Source: Pseudonocardia parietis (lineage in GTDB: Bacteria; Actinomycetota; Actinomycetes; Mycobacteriales; Pseudonocardiaceae). Taken from it: a DNA stretch of 64,000 bases. Positions 1-8,357 of this stretch are shown in pieces (within the stretch, counting starts at the first letter, position 1; every line of letters starts with the position of its first letter). The notes below the pieces were generated by a model. It had not been told where the DNA came from. It did not search any database and saw only the letters and a list, made by a program, of their open reading frames with translations. The DNA is taken from contig NZ_JAGINU010000001.1 of assembly GCF_017876315.1 (NCBI RefSeq), forward strand, positions 5,642,001 through 5,706,000. Direction: 5' to 3'. Both the position numbers and the translations under genes were made by a program.

Positions 1-667
1 ACCGGCCGAACAACTCGGGCACCGCGAGGGCACCCCGCTCATGACCACGCTGCGTTCCGCGGAACGCGCCCAGTTTCGACCATGCCGCGTTCCGCGGAAC
101 GGACACACCGAGCCCTGACCGACCGAGAAAGGCGCGACTGCCGGCCGCATCGCGGCACCCGATCGGCCCCGGTGCCCCGCCCGTCTGCGTTCCGCGGAAC
201 GCATCCCGGACACGTGCAACGGCCTCCCGACCGGCCGATGCCTGGCGACCCATCTGCCTCCACCTCGTGGTCGTTCCGCGGAACGCGGGTCGATGCCTCC
301 GGCGGCGCCGCGCTCGCCCCGGCTACACACACTCAGGGAGCCTGAGTTCACCGGGCCCGCGGACGTGCCCCGGCCGCTGCTGCAACCGGCTGCGCCGCGC
401 GTCGCTCCCGTCGAACACGGCAGCCCTGCGTTGTTCGCTCAGCTGATGCAGCCGCCGGCTGACCGAGCGCCCTCATGTCGGAGCGAACGCACGACACGAC
501 ATCGGGTCTGATCGATCGGCCGGCCGGATTTCCGGTCGCACGGCACAGCCTGGTCTGTGATGCCTCGCGAGGACGTACTTCGCCGGGGAACTGATCGAGA
601 GACGCTCTCATTCGCCTGGAGAGCGCCGACCGGGAACCCGCGACCGGCCTGCCGACGTTGTCACGGC
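1..667. other. Non-coding left flank with palindromic repeats
   Basis: I find no convincing gene here. Open frames exist on both strands, as expected at this base composition, but none has a ribosome site together with a recognisable protein. A plus-strand frame with a TGA at 42-44 could be the last codons of a gene whose body lies left of the window. The main content is four copies of a GTTCCGCGGAAC-centred palindrome between 52 and 285, listed separately. From 290 to 667 I see nothing recognisable. Confidence 0.5.
52..285. repeat. Array of four CGTTCCGCGGAACG palindromes
   Basis: The perfect 14-bp palindrome CGTTCCGCGGAACG occurs at 53-66, 88-101, 188-201 and 272-285. The first copy is flanked by a further G/C pair, making 16 bp. 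Spacings are irregular and the intervening sequences are unrelated. The same word recurs in only one other place in the window, 53577-53695, also between genes. It could be an extragenic palindromic element family, a protein-binding array or a set of hairpins. Confidence 0.75.
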
Positions 668-865
668 ATGTACGAGTACAAGGTGGTCGAGCTCCGCGAG
701 GGGCTCATCGGCGGCAAGATGTCCGGCGACAAGCTGGAGCGGATCCTCAACGACCATGCCGGCAAGGGCTGGCAGCTGAAGTCGATCACCTCGACCGAGG
801 TGAAGGGCCGGGTCGGGCCCGGCGGCGTCGACGGCATCTTGGTGACCTTCGAACGGCAGCGCTAG
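668..865 (+). CDS. DUF4177 family small protein
   Basis: This 65-residue protein starts MYEYKVVELRE and contains the phrase LNDHAGKGWQLKSI, the typical pattern of DUF4177 proteins (YEYKVV near the start, then LNxxGxxGWxLxxI, then a VTFER-type end). It is a small cytosolic alpha/beta protein of unknown function. I chose the ATG at 668 because the longer frame upstream has no family sequence and the family begins at this residue. It is monocistronic and converges on the membrane hydrolase gene that ends 10 bp away. Confidence 0.8.
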   Translation: MYEYKVVELREGLIGGKMSGDKLERILNDHAGKGWQLKSITSTEVKGRVGPGGVDGILVTFERQR

Positions 866-874
866 CGAGGCTCC

Positions 875-1411
875 TCACCACGCCCAGCTCCCCGTCACCA
901 GCGCGACGCCGGTGAGGGTGAGCAGCCCGACGACGATGTGCTCGCCCGGTCCGCCGGTCCGGAAACGCAGGAAGTCCGGCCAGCGGATCCAGGCCAGCGG
1001 CCAGAACGCGAACCGGTTCCCGGCCGAGGTCAGCTCGTCGCCGATCGCCCCGATCCAGCACCCGGCGCCCGCGGCGACACCCGTCCAGACCGCGGTGTCG
1101 CCGGGCACCAGGAACCCGGTCCCCCACCAGGCGAGCAGCCCGACCAGCGCCGCGAACGGCGGTGAGTGGGACAGGCCGCGGTGCGAGATCCCGGTGAGCC
1201 GTTTCGACAGCCACCGGATCACCCGGCACAGCAGCCAGGTGATCGGCCCCAACGCCCGGGTCGCGGTGCTGGACGGGTGGTCGAGGTCCGGCGCGAACGC
1301 CGCCAGTGCGCACACCACCACGACGACCGGGACCAGGATCGGCGGCGGTGGGACGACCGTGCAGACGGCCAGTCCCAGCACCGCCCCCGACAGCGCGTGG
1401 GTACGGCCCAT
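875..1411 (-). CDS. YdjM/DUF457-type membrane-bound metal-dependent hydrolase
   Basis: The 178-residue protein begins MGRTHALSGAVLG and carries the family's histidine/aspartate motifs: THALSG at the N-terminus, APDLDHPSS near residue 45 and the HRGLSHS block near residue 80. Hydrophobic segments alternate with these motifs, as in the LexA-regulated inner-membrane hydrolase family (YdjM, DUF457). A metal-dependent hydrolase role is a family prediction and no substrate is known. A GTG directly before the ATG at 1411 is an alternative start. The gene points toward the DUF4177 gene and appears to be transcribed alone. Confidence 0.8.
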   Translation of the reverse strand: MGRTHALSGAVLGLAVCTVVPPPPILVPVVVVVCALAAFAPDLDHPSSTATRALGPITWLLCRVIRWLSKRLTGISHRGLSHSPPFAALVGLLAWWGTGFLVPGDTAVWTGVAAGAGCWIGAIGDELTSAGNRFAFWPLAWIRWPDFLRFRTGGPGEHIVVGLLTLTGVALVTGSWAW

Positions 1412-1610
1412 CACCTCGTCATCACGGCGGCGGCACTCCCGGGGTCGGCGGACGGGTCACGGCGCGCGCGACCGGTCCCGGCCAGGGACGGCGGCCGGGC
1501 GGGCCGATACCCACCCTACGTAACCGTCACGGACGGTGACCGTCGCGACACGCGGGTGTCCTCCGCGGACCCGGATGATTCGGCCCGGGCACGCGAGGTA
1601 CCCCGAGGGC

Positions 1611-1949
1611 ATGACCGACGATCTGCCGATTCCCGACTACGACCAACTACCGGAGAACTCGATCGCCCACCGGGTGCGCACGCTCGACGCCGACGGGGTG
1701 GCACGCCTGCTGGAGCACGAACGCGGGCATGCGAACCGCGTCCAGGTCGTGCAGCTGCTCGAACGCCGGCTCGACGACCTGCGCTCCGGAGCCGCGGAGC
1801 CGACCGGCGGCGACCCTGCCGGTGCCCAGCCCGAGGTTCCGTCCACACCGGACCGCGGTTCGCCCGTCGAGGACAGCGACAAGCAGGCGAACAACCAGCC
1901 GCTGCGCCACGGCGTCGCGGGACAGACCCCGAACCGCCCGATCCGCTGA
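1611..1949 (+). CDS. Small acidic protein, lipid-droplet-associated/DUF8129-like
   Basis: This 112-residue protein starts MTDDLPIPDYDQLPENSIAH. The first 55 residues contain a pattern I associate with an actinobacterial family annotated as lipid-droplet-associated or DUF8129: PIPxYDxLxxxSIxHRVRTL, then LLEHERGHANRVxVVQLLERRLDDL. The rest is Pro/Gly-rich and likely disordered. I chose the ATG at 1611 because the domain begins there. A frame extending upstream to 1536 lacks similarity. The gene sits 27 bp before a DUF2795-like gene, so the two are probably cotranscribed. The family name is from memory and should be searched. Confidence 0.65.
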   Translation: MTDDLPIPDYDQLPENSIAHRVRTLDADGVARLLEHERGHANRVQVVQLLERRLDDLRSGAAEPTGGDPAGAQPEVPSTPDRGSPVEDSDKQANNQPLRHGVAGQTPNRPIR

Positions 1950-1976
1950 GCCGGCACCGCGTACCGAGGAGGACCG

Positions 1977-2201
1977 ATGACCTTCCGCGACGACCTTCGT
2001 GTCGACAAGGCGCTGCAGGGCGCCGACTTCCCGCGCACCCGCCAGGAGGTGCTCGACTACGCCCGCGACCGCGACGCGGACGAGAAGACCCTGGAAGCCA
2101 TGCGCGGGCTGCCGGAGCGCACCTACGAGAGCATCGGCCAGGTGGTCGACGCCGTTCCGCAGGAGCCCGAGGGCGACAGCCCGGGCGGCACCGACCGCTG
2201 A
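1977..2201 (+). CDS. DUF2795-like small protein
   Basis: The 74-residue protein reads as one small helical domain: a start resembling VDKALQGADFPRTRQEVLDYA, then LPERTYESIGQVVDAV. This resembles DUF2795, where a helix-turn segment of 'LxGxxFPxxRxELxxxA' is followed by 'LPxxxYxSxxDVxxAV'. The function of the family is unknown. A good ribosome site (GAGGA) lies just before ATG 1977. It follows the small acidic protein gene in what looks like a two-gene transcript that ends at the strong hairpin at 2211-2249. Confidence 0.75.
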   Translation: MTFRDDLRVDKALQGADFPRTRQEVLDYARDRDADEKTLEAMRGLPERTYESIGQVVDAVPQEPEGDSPGGTDR

Positions 2202-2210
2202 GTGCACGCC

Positions 2211-2249
2211 ACCTGCCGTCGCGCCGGTCGACCGGACGCGACGGCAGGT
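2211..2249. terminator. Bidirectional hairpin between convergent genes
   Basis: A perfect 13-bp inverted repeat, ACCTGCCGTCGCG at 2211-2223 and CGCGACGGCAGGT at 2237-2249, surrounds a smaller self-complementary centre (CGGTCGACCG). It lies between the stops of the plus gene (2201) and the minus gene (2253), so it can serve both. There is no T-tract, as is common for actinomycete terminators. Confidence 0.75.
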
Positions 2250-2252
2250 TCC

Positions 2253-3881
2253 TCACGCGGGTGCGGACGTCACGAAACCCTCGTAGTCCTTCTGCGCGAC
2301 GTCGTCACAGATCCCCCGGTACACCCCGACGCCGCCGACGTAGGGGTAGAGCCGGCGCGGCTTGCCGGGGATGTTGGCACCGACCCACCACGAGTTCGCC
2401 CGGGGCAGCAGTGTCGCCCCGCTGACCTCGTCGTGGTGGGCGATCCACTCCTGCTCCGCCTCCTCCGACGCCTCGATCCGGTGCTGCCCGTTGTCGCGCA
2501 GGTGCCGCAGCAGATCGGTGATCCAGTCGACGTGCTGCTCGATGGACACCGGCATGTTCGACAGGACCGACGGGCTCTGCGGACCAGTGATCATGAAGAG
2601 GTTCGGGAACCCGGCGGCGGCGACACCGAGGTAGGTGCGCGGGCCGTCCGCCCAGCGCTCGGCGAGCGGGACATCGTCGCTGCCCGTGATCCCCAGCTTG
2701 AACAGGGTCCCGGTCATCGCGTCGAACCCGGTGGCGTAGACGATCGTGTCGGCGTCGTACTGCTCCGCCGCCGTCCGGACACCGCTCGGGACGATCTCCT
2801 CGATCGGGGCCTGCCGGAGGTCGACCAGCGTGACGTTCTCCCGGTTGAACGTCTCGTAGTACCCGTTCTCCAGCGGCGGGCGCTTGGTGAAGAACGGATG
2901 GTCCGACGGGGAGAGCAGCTCCGCGACCGCCGGGTCCTGCACCCGCTCCCGGACCTTCTCCCGGAGGAACTCGGCCGCCGTGTCGTTGGCCGCCTCGTCG
3001 AGGAGCAGGTCGTTGAACGTGGTGCCGAGCCGGAAGCCACCGCGCTGCCACGCCTCCTCGAAGATCTGCCGGCGCTCCTCGTCGTCGACCGACAGGGCCG
3101 TCCGGTCCGGTGCGTCGTAGGGGAACCCGAACCCGGTCTCCCGGGTCCGGGCCCAGATGTCGGTGTAGTTCTCCTTGATCTCGCGGGCGTCGTGCTCGGT
3201 CATCGGGCGGTTGCCGCCTGCGATGTCGTAGTTGGGTGTGCGCTGCAGGACGTGGACGTGCTCCGCCTCGGCCGCGATCTCCGGCACCGCCTGCACCGCC
3301 GTCGCCCCGGTGCCGATCACGACCACCCGGCGGCCGGTGAAGTCCACGCCCTCGTGCGGCCACGCCCCGGTGTGGAAGCTGTCGCCGGCGAACGTGTCCC
3401 GGCCGGGGAACTCGGGCAGGTTCGTCGTCGACAGGCACCCGACGGCGGTGATCAGGTAGCGGGCCGAGAGGCGCCGGCCGTCGTCGGTGTCGACCAGCCA
3501 GCGCGTGCCGTCCTCGTCCCAGGCCGCGGACGTCACCGTGGTCCCGAAACGGATGTCGCGGCGCAGGTCGAACCGGTCGGCGACGTGCTGCAGGTAGCGC
3601 AGGATCTCCGGCTGCGCGGCGAACCGTTCGCTCCACGTCCACTCCTGCAGCAGGTCCTCGGACAGCCGGTCGGAGAAGCTGTAGAAGTAGCTCTCCGAGT
3701 CGCACCGCGCGCCCGGGTAGCGGTTCCAGTACCAGGTCCCGCCGACGTCCTCGGCCCGCTCCAGCACGAGCGCACGCATGCCGAGGGTGTCGCGCAGCCG
3801 GTGGAGCATGTAGAGCCCGGACATCCCCGCGCCGATGACGATCGCGTCCAGGTCAGCGGTGTCGATGGGCTGGTCGGTCAT
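2253..3881 (-). CDS. Flavin-containing Baeyer-Villiger-type monooxygenase
   Basis: This 542-residue protein is a class B flavoprotein monooxygenase. It has an FAD-binding GAGMSG at residues 17-22, the segment GTWYWNRYPGARCD near 48-61, the Baeyer-Villiger fingerprint FAGDSFHTGAWP at 164-175 (FxGxxxHxxxWP), and a second dinucleotide fold GTGATA at 190-195 for NADPH. Such enzymes insert one oxygen atom into ketones, giving esters or lactones; the substrate cannot be read from sequence. I prefer the ATG at 3881, which has a GGAGG site, over an ATG 15 bp upstream. It is transcribed alone, divergent from the lactone oxidase gene. Confidence 0.88.
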   Translation of the reverse strand: MTDQPIDTADLDAIVIGAGMSGLYMLHRLRDTLGMRALVLERAEDVGGTWYWNRYPGARCDSESYFYSFSDRLSEDLLQEWTWSERFAAQPEILRYLQHVADRFDLRRDIRFGTTVTSAAWDEDGTRWLVDTDDGRRLSARYLITAVGCLSTTNLPEFPGRDTFAGDSFHTGAWPHEGVDFTGRRVVVIGTGATAVQAVPEIAAEAEHVHVLQRTPNYDIAGGNRPMTEHDAREIKENYTDIWARTRETGFGFPYDAPDRTALSVDDEERRQIFEEAWQRGGFRLGTTFNDLLLDEAANDTAAEFLREKVRERVQDPAVAELLSPSDHPFFTKRPPLENGYYETFNRENVTLVDLRQAPIEEIVPSGVRTAAEQYDADTIVYATGFDAMTGTLFKLGITGSDDVPLAERWADGPRTYLGVAAAGFPNLFMITGPQSPSVLSNMPVSIEQHVDWITDLLRHLRDNGQHRIEASEEAEQEWIAHHDEVSGATLLPRANSWWVGANIPGKPRRLYPYVGGVGVYRGICDDVAQKDYEGFVTSAPA

Positions 3882-4015
3882 GACGAACCTCCGCACGTGC
3901 CTGCAGCACTCGGGGACGCCACCCCGTCGTGACGCCCGTCACCTTCGAATGTGCCTGACGGACGGCCGGTAGGCAATGCCGCCGGTGTACCCGGCCCGGG
4001 CGGACACGAGGTGAA

Positions 4016-4044
4016 TTGACCGGGTCGGTCGTGATCCGGATGCT
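4016..4044 (+). promoter_or_regulatory. SigA-like promoter driving a leaderless gene
   Basis: TTGACC at 4016-4021 and GATGCT at 4039-4044 are separated by exactly 17 bp. The GTG start of the lactone oxidase gene follows the -10 hexamer by six bases, so transcription probably begins at or beside the start codon. Confidence 0.6.
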
Positions 4045-4050
4045 GACACC

Positions 4051-5352
4051 GTGACGGGGCGATGGCGGAACTGGGCGGGCAACCAGCGCACCCGGCCGGT
4101 CCGCACGGTCCGGGCCCGCGACACCGGCGAGGTCGCCGACGCCGTCCGCGCCGCGGCGCTCACCGGCCTGCGGGTGAAGGCGCTCGGCAGCGGTCACTCG
4201 TTCACCGGCATCGGGGTGCCCGACGGCGTCGCGATCCGGCCGCCGTCCGACCCGGCCGGGATCCGGGTGGACGGCGACCTGGTGCACGTCCCGGCGGGCG
4301 TCGGGCTGCGGGAGCTGAACCGCAGGCTCTGGGCGCACGGGCGGGCGTTGCCGAACCTCGGCGACATCGAGCAGCAGACCGTCGCCGGTGCGATCTCCAC
4401 CGGCACGCACGGCACCGGCGCCGGGTACCGGAGCATCGCCGACGGCGTCCGCGGCCTGGAGGTCGTGCTCGCCGACGGGACCGTCCGCCGGGTCACCGAG
4501 GGTCCGCTGCTCGACGCCGCCCGGGTGGGCCTCGGCGCGCTGGGTGTGATCACCGAGGTCACCCTCGCCACGGTGCCCGCCTTCCACCTGCACGCGCTCG
4601 AGTCGGCCCGGCCGCTGCCGGAGGTGCTCGAGGGGCTCGACGACCTCGCCGCACGCCACGACCACGTGGAGTTCTACTGGTTCCCGCACACCGAGGTCGC
4701 CGCGCTCAAGGTGAACGACCGCACCGACGAGCGGGAACCGCGCCGCGGCCGTGCGGCCGCCTGGATCGGTGACGAGCTGCTGGGCAACGCCGGGTTCGGG
4801 CTGGTGTGCCGGGCCGGCGAGCTGCTCCCCCCGCTGGTCCCCCGGCTGAACGCGGTCCTGGCCGGCCGGATGGCGTCCGCGGAGTACGTCGGGCGGTCCT
4901 ACGAGGTGTTCTGCAGCCCGCGCCGGGTCCGGTTCCTGGAGATGGAGTACGCGGTCCCCCGCGAGGCACTGCCCGAGGCGTTCGCCGGGCTGCGCGCCGC
5001 CGCCGAGCGGCACGCCCGCGACGTCACGTTCCCGGTCGAGGTCCGGGTGCTCGGCGGGGACGACGCATGGCTGTCGACGGCGCACGGACGGGACACCGCC
5101 TACCTCGCCGTCCACGTCCACTCCGGACGCCCGCACGATGCGTACTTCGGCGCCGTGGAGTCCGTGCTGTCCGCTCTGGATGGACGCCCGCACTGGGGCA
5201 AACTCCACGGCATGACCGCGGCGCAGCTGCGCCCGCGCTACCCCCACTTCGACGCGTTCGTCGAGACACGCGACCGGCTCGACCCGGAGGGCCGGTTCCG
5301 CAACGCCTACCTCGACCGGGTTCTGGGAGTGCCGTGCGCCTCGCCGACCTGA
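4051..5352 (+). CDS. FAD-linked sugar-1,4-lactone oxidase family protein
   Basis: The 433-residue protein belongs to the VAO/PCMH flavoprotein superfamily, D-arabinono-/L-gulono-1,4-lactone oxidase branch. It has GSGHSFTG at 46-53, where His49 is the expected covalent FAD site, a PP-loop-type region rich in Gly through residue 130 (GAISTGTHGTGAGY), and the C-terminal HWGK motif at 381-384 that marks aldonolactone oxidases. The expected reaction is oxidation of a sugar lactone with oxygen or another acceptor. GTG 4051 is preceded by a promoter with no room for a ribosome site, suggesting a leaderless message. Its 3' end overlaps the next gene by 19 bp. Confidence 0.82.
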   Translation: MTGRWRNWAGNQRTRPVRTVRARDTGEVADAVRAAALTGLRVKALGSGHSFTGIGVPDGVAIRPPSDPAGIRVDGDLVHVPAGVGLRELNRRLWAHGRALPNLGDIEQQTVAGAISTGTHGTGAGYRSIADGVRGLEVVLADGTVRRVTEGPLLDAARVGLGALGVITEVTLATVPAFHLHALESARPLPEVLEGLDDLAARHDHVEFYWFPHTEVAALKVNDRTDEREPRRGRAAAWIGDELLGNAGFGLVCRAGELLPPLVPRLNAVLAGRMASAEYVGRSYEVFCSPRRVRFLEMEYAVPREALPEAFAGLRAAAERHARDVTFPVEVRVLGGDDAWLSTAHGRDTAYLAVHVHSGRPHDAYFGAVESVLSALDGRPHWGKLHGMTAAQLRPRYPHFDAFVETRDRLDPEGRFRNAYLDRVLGVPCASPT

Positions 5353-6356
5353 CCACCCCCGCCCTGCTCGTCGACGCCGGCGCGCTGGAGGCGAACCTCG
5401 CCGACATGGCCGCGGCGCACCCGGGCCCGCAGCTGCGCCCGCACGTCAAGGCGCACAAGACGACCGCCCTGGCCGCCCGGCAGACCGCGCACGGCCACCA
5501 CGGCTTCACCTGCGCCACGGTCCGCGAGGTCGAGGGCATGGCCGCGGCCGGGCTGGGTGCGGACCTGCTGCTCGCCAACGAGGTGCTCGACGCCCGTCGG
5601 CTCGGCGCCGTCGTCGCGGCCGGCGCCCGGGTGACATTGGCGATCGACTCCCCCGAGACGTTGCGGGCCGCGGTGGACGGCGGCGTGCGCGAGGTGCTGA
5701 TCGACGTCAACATCGGGCTGCCGCGCTGCGGGATCGCACCGGAGCACGCCGGCGCGCTCGCCGACACCGCCCGGGCCGCGGGCCTGAGCGTGCGCGGGGT
5801 GATGGGTTACGAGGGCCACCTGCAGCTGCTCACCGACGCCGCCGAACGCGCCCGGCTGACCACGGAGTGCACCGACCGGTTGCTCGCCGCGCACGCCGAC
5901 GTCGGCGGGGACGTGATCTCCGGCGGCGGCACCGGCACCCACGCACACAACACCGCGTGCACCGAGATCCAGGCCGGTTCCTACGCGCTGATGGACACCG
6001 CCTACACCGCCGCCGGACTGCCGTTCCGGCAGGCGCTGACCGTGCTGTCCACCGTGGTCTCGACGACCGCACCGGCCGGGGACGCGCCCGGCTGGGCCGT
6101 CGCCGACGCCGGGTTGAAGGCCTTCGGGATGGACCACGGGAACCCGTCCGTCCCCGGCGCGGCCGTGTGGTTCTGCTCCGACGAGCACCTCACGTTCGCG
6201 GCGGACGTCCCGCCCCGGGCCGGCGACCGGGTACGGGTCGTGCCCGCACACATCGACCCGACGGTCGCGCTGCACGAGCGGATGCACGTCGTCGACGGTG
6301 CCGGGCCCGACGCCGAGGTCCTCGACACCTGGGCGGTCGACCTCCGAGGCTGGTGA
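5334..6356 (+). CDS. D-threonine aldolase-like PLP enzyme
   Basis: This 340-residue protein has the alanine-racemase N-terminal barrel plus the D-serine-dehydratase-like C-terminal domain. RPHVKAHKT at 35-43 supplies the PLP lysine (Lys39). VPAHIDPTV near the C-terminus gives a His-x-Asp metal site, which is typical of D-threonine aldolase; D-serine dehydratases have His-x-Cys. The expected reaction is cleavage of a D-beta-hydroxy amino acid to glycine and an aldehyde. I chose GTG 5334 because the family begins VRLADLTTPALLVD. It overlaps the preceding oxidase gene by 19 bp, so the two are translationally coupled. Confidence 0.8.
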   Translation: MRLADLTTPALLVDAGALEANLADMAAAHPGPQLRPHVKAHKTTALAARQTAHGHHGFTCATVREVEGMAAAGLGADLLLANEVLDARRLGAVVAAGARVTLAIDSPETLRAAVDGGVREVLIDVNIGLPRCGIAPEHAGALADTARAAGLSVRGVMGYEGHLQLLTDAAERARLTTECTDRLLAAHADVGGDVISGGGTGTHAHNTACTEIQAGSYALMDTAYTAAGLPFRQALTVLSTVVSTTAPAGDAPGWAVADAGLKAFGMDHGNPSVPGAAVWFCSDEHLTFAADVPPRAGDRVRVVPAHIDPTVALHERMHVVDGAGPDAEVLDTWAVDLRGW

Positions 6357-6373
6357 CGGGGCCCACCGCTTCG

Positions 6374-6379
6374 TACCCT
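6374..6379 (+). promoter_or_regulatory. -10 element TACCCT for a leaderless start
   Basis: TACCCT fits the actinobacterial TANNNT consensus and lies six bases before the GTG at 6386, leaving no space for a ribosome site. A weak GGTGAC at 6352-6357 overlaps the upstream stop codon and could act as the -35 element. Confidence 0.5.
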
Positions 6380-6385
6380 GGGCGG

Positions 6386-7135
6386 GTGCGCAACCCGCTC
6401 ACCGGCACCGGCACCGGCACCGGCTCCGCCGACGTGGACACCCTCGTCCCGTACGAGGATGCCGTGACCGCGCTGGGGCGGGACGGCGACATGATCGAGT
6501 ACCCGGACGACGTCCCGGTGGCACACATCGTCGGCACGGTCGGCCGGGCCGGTGACTTCGACGGGTCGTTCCGGCTGCGCAACCGTGACCTGCAGGAACG
6601 GTGGGACGCGGTCGCGGCGGCGATGGCGCGCCCGGGCGGCGTGCCGCGCGTCGAGTTGATGCGGCTCGGCGAGATGTACTTCGTGGTGGACGGGCACCAC
6701 CGGGTCTCGGTCGCGCGCACGCGGGGGCACCTGGTCGTGCCGTCGCGCGTGCGCCGGATCTGCACGATCGCCTACGCCATGGCGTGCCTGCGGGCCGCGC
6801 ACCTGCCGAGCAAGGCCGCGGAGCGGGAGTTCCTGCTCCGGATCCCGCTGCCCGACGAGGTGCGTACCCGGCTGTGGCTGGACCGGTCGTCGGACTGGAT
6901 GCGCCTCGCCGACGCCGCGGAGGCGTGGGGCTACCGGGAGTCCCTGCGCGGCGACCCGGTCACCGACCGGCGGGACCTCGCGGCCCGGTGGTGGACGCGG
7001 GAGGTCGGGCCGCTGGTGGAGCACCTGCGCCGGGCCGGGATCGGGGTCGGCCTGCGCGACGTCCAGCTCTACGCCACCGCCACCGCGGCCCGGGACCGTC
7101 GCGGGCACAGCGGATGGCCGGTGCCGATCCGCTGA
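6386..7135 (+). CDS. ParB/sulfiredoxin-fold domain protein
   Basis: The 249-residue protein contains a ParB N-terminal-like fold: VPVAHIVGTVGRAGDFD near residue 37, then PRVELMRLGEMYFVVDGHHRVSVARTRG near 90, where DGHHR is the nucleotide-binding box of ParB/Srx domains. It lacks the ParB helix-turn-helix order and has no ParA neighbour, so it is not the partition protein. Such stand-alone proteins are usually annotated as transcriptional regulators or ParB-like, with no proven role. The C-terminal half is Arg/Trp-rich and helical. The start follows from the TACCCT element. Repeated Gly-Thr codons near the N-terminus form a short low-complexity run. Confidence 0.65.
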   Translation: MRNPLTGTGTGTGSADVDTLVPYEDAVTALGRDGDMIEYPDDVPVAHIVGTVGRAGDFDGSFRLRNRDLQERWDAVAAAMARPGGVPRVELMRLGEMYFVVDGHHRVSVARTRGHLVVPSRVRRICTIAYAMACLRAAHLPSKAAEREFLLRIPLPDEVRTRLWLDRSSDWMRLADAAEAWGYRESLRGDPVTDRRDLAARWWTREVGPLVEHLRRAGIGVGLRDVQLYATATAARDRRGHSGWPVPIR

Positions 7136-7138
7136 AGA

Positions 7139-7573
7139 TCAGGCGTACCGCTGCGCCAGCGCGGCCAGCCCCGTCCCGAACACCCCGTTCGCGAACAGGT
7201 CGACCAGGCTGCCCTCGTCGGCGGCGTCGGCGTCGAACTCCACCCACCACTCGGCGAAGGTGTGCCCGACGGCCGTCACCGGGGCGAGCCGCACGGTGGA
7301 CACGTAGCGGCGCACCGGGAACGGCGACTCGACGATCTCGTAGGTCAGTGCGTGCCCGCGGTCGTCGAGGGCGAGCAGGTCCTCGACGACGACACCGCCG
7401 TCGCCGAGGCGCAACCGGCGCTGCGCCCCGATGTCGGTGGCCGACGCGCCGCGGGTCAGCTCGCAGGACTCGATCGCGGGGTGCCAGCGGTGGATGCCGC
7501 CGAAGTCGCGGATGTGCGGCCAGATCTCGGCCAGCGGCGCCGGGATCACGGCGCTGGAATAGGGGCGGGGCAT
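7139..7573 (-). CDS. SRPBCC family protein (polyketide cyclase/START-like fold)
   Basis: The 144-residue protein has the START/Bet v1 pattern: SSAVIPAPLAEIWPHIRDFGGIHRWHP at the N-terminus, a beta-rich middle (GAQRRLRLGDGGVVVEDLLALDD), then YEIVESPFPVRRYVSTVRL and the closing helix. These proteins bind small hydrophobic ligands and include polyketide cyclases and stress proteins; the ligand is unknown. I chose ATG 7573, which has a GAGGAG site, over upstream codons that encode no family sequence. It is the last gene of the minus-strand group below, 22 bp after its neighbour, and converges on the ParB-like gene with a 3-bp gap. Confidence 0.75.
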   Translation of the reverse strand: MPRPYSSAVIPAPLAEIWPHIRDFGGIHRWHPAIESCELTRGASATDIGAQRRLRLGDGGVVVEDLLALDDRGHALTYEIVESPFPVRRYVSTVRLAPVTAVGHTFAEWWVEFDADAADEGSLVDLFANGVFGTGLAALAQRYA

Positions 7574-7595
7574 CGGGTCTCCTCCTCGGGAGCGG

Positions 7596-8357
7596 TCAGG
7601 TCGGTTCGGTGCGCAGGTGCGGGGCCTGCGCGGCGAGCACGTCGAGCTGGGAGCGGACGGCCTCGAAGTTGTTCCCGGTCCGCAGGTCCAGCGCGATGGA
7701 CGCGGCGTGGGTGGTGGTGTCGTGGAACGCGGCCCGGGCGACCTCGAGCTGTGCCCCGACCGAACGGGCGACGTCGCCGCCCGGCGCACCGATCTCGACG
7801 CTCTCGCCCAGCTGGGCCGTCCGCAACGCCCGGGCGAGCTTTCCGTCCAGGCGGCGGCCGATGTCGAGCAGCCAGTCCTTCGCGGGACCGTCGGGCACGG
7901 TCCGGACGACGCCGTGGAAGGCGGTGACCGACCCGACACAGCCCTCGTAGGCGAGTGCCCAGCGAGAACCGGGCGTCAGCCCGTCCGGGAGGACCGCCGG
8001 TGCGTCCGCGGTGGCCTGCTGCATCGCCTGTCGCTCCTGCGGGCTCGCCGAGCGCAGGTACGAGCGTGCGAGGAACTGGCCGGGAAGCCCGACGAACAGC
8101 ACCGACGGCACCGCGCAGAAGATCACTCCCGCGATCGCGGACCCGATCGTGCGCGCGATCAGCTCACCGGCCGGGTACTGCCCGGCTTCCGAGACACCGA
8201 TGGCGATTCCGAGCACGATCCCGACCGCCACCCCGACCAGCAGGAACACCAGCCAGCCGTGCGCGGCGATCGTGTGCGACACGCGGCCACCGCGCACCGC
8301 CATCCGGCGCCGCCAGTCCCCGCCCGGCGGTGGCCCTGGCCGCTTCGTCGCCATCAT
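7596..8357 (-). CDS. Unrecognised membrane protein
   Basis: I do not recognise this 253-residue protein. A basic N-terminus of about 25 residues is followed by two strongly hydrophobic segments (around residues 30-55 and 70-95) and then a soluble alpha-helical C-terminal domain of about 140 residues. Its start codons (two ATGs in a row) overlap the TGA of the PEP-hydrolase-like gene, so it is translated from the same message. This tight coupling to two metabolic genes suggests a linked role, possibly transport or membrane anchoring, but there is no motif to confirm that. Confidence 0.6.
   Translation of the reverse strand: MMATKRPGPPPGGDWRRRMAVRGGRVSHTIAAHGWLVFLLVGVAVGIVLGIAIGVSEAGQYPAGELIARTIGSAIAGVIFCAVPSVLFVGLPGQFLARSYLRSASPQERQAMQQATADAPAVLPDGLTPGSRWALAYEGCVGSVTAFHGVVRTVPDGPAKDWLLDIGRRLDGKLARALRTAQLGESVEIGAPGGDVARSVGAQLEVARAAFHDTTTHAASIALDLRTGNNFEAVRSQLDVLAAQAPHLRTEPT

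Noticed and set aside
39..611. Possible coding frames in the left flank
   Set aside because: They run through the palindromes, overlap on both strands and give Arg/Pro-rich text with no family similarity. They are chance frames in GC-rich DNA.
2202..3932. Long open frame antisense to the monooxygenase gene
   Set aside because: The opposite strand encodes a clear Baeyer-Villiger enzyme with all motifs. The antisense frame is open only because of third-position GC bias.
6386..7135. Chromosome partition locus or origin near the ParB-like gene
   Set aside because: There is no ParA gene, no parS-like site and no DnaA-box cluster. The protein has only the ParB nucleotide-binding box.
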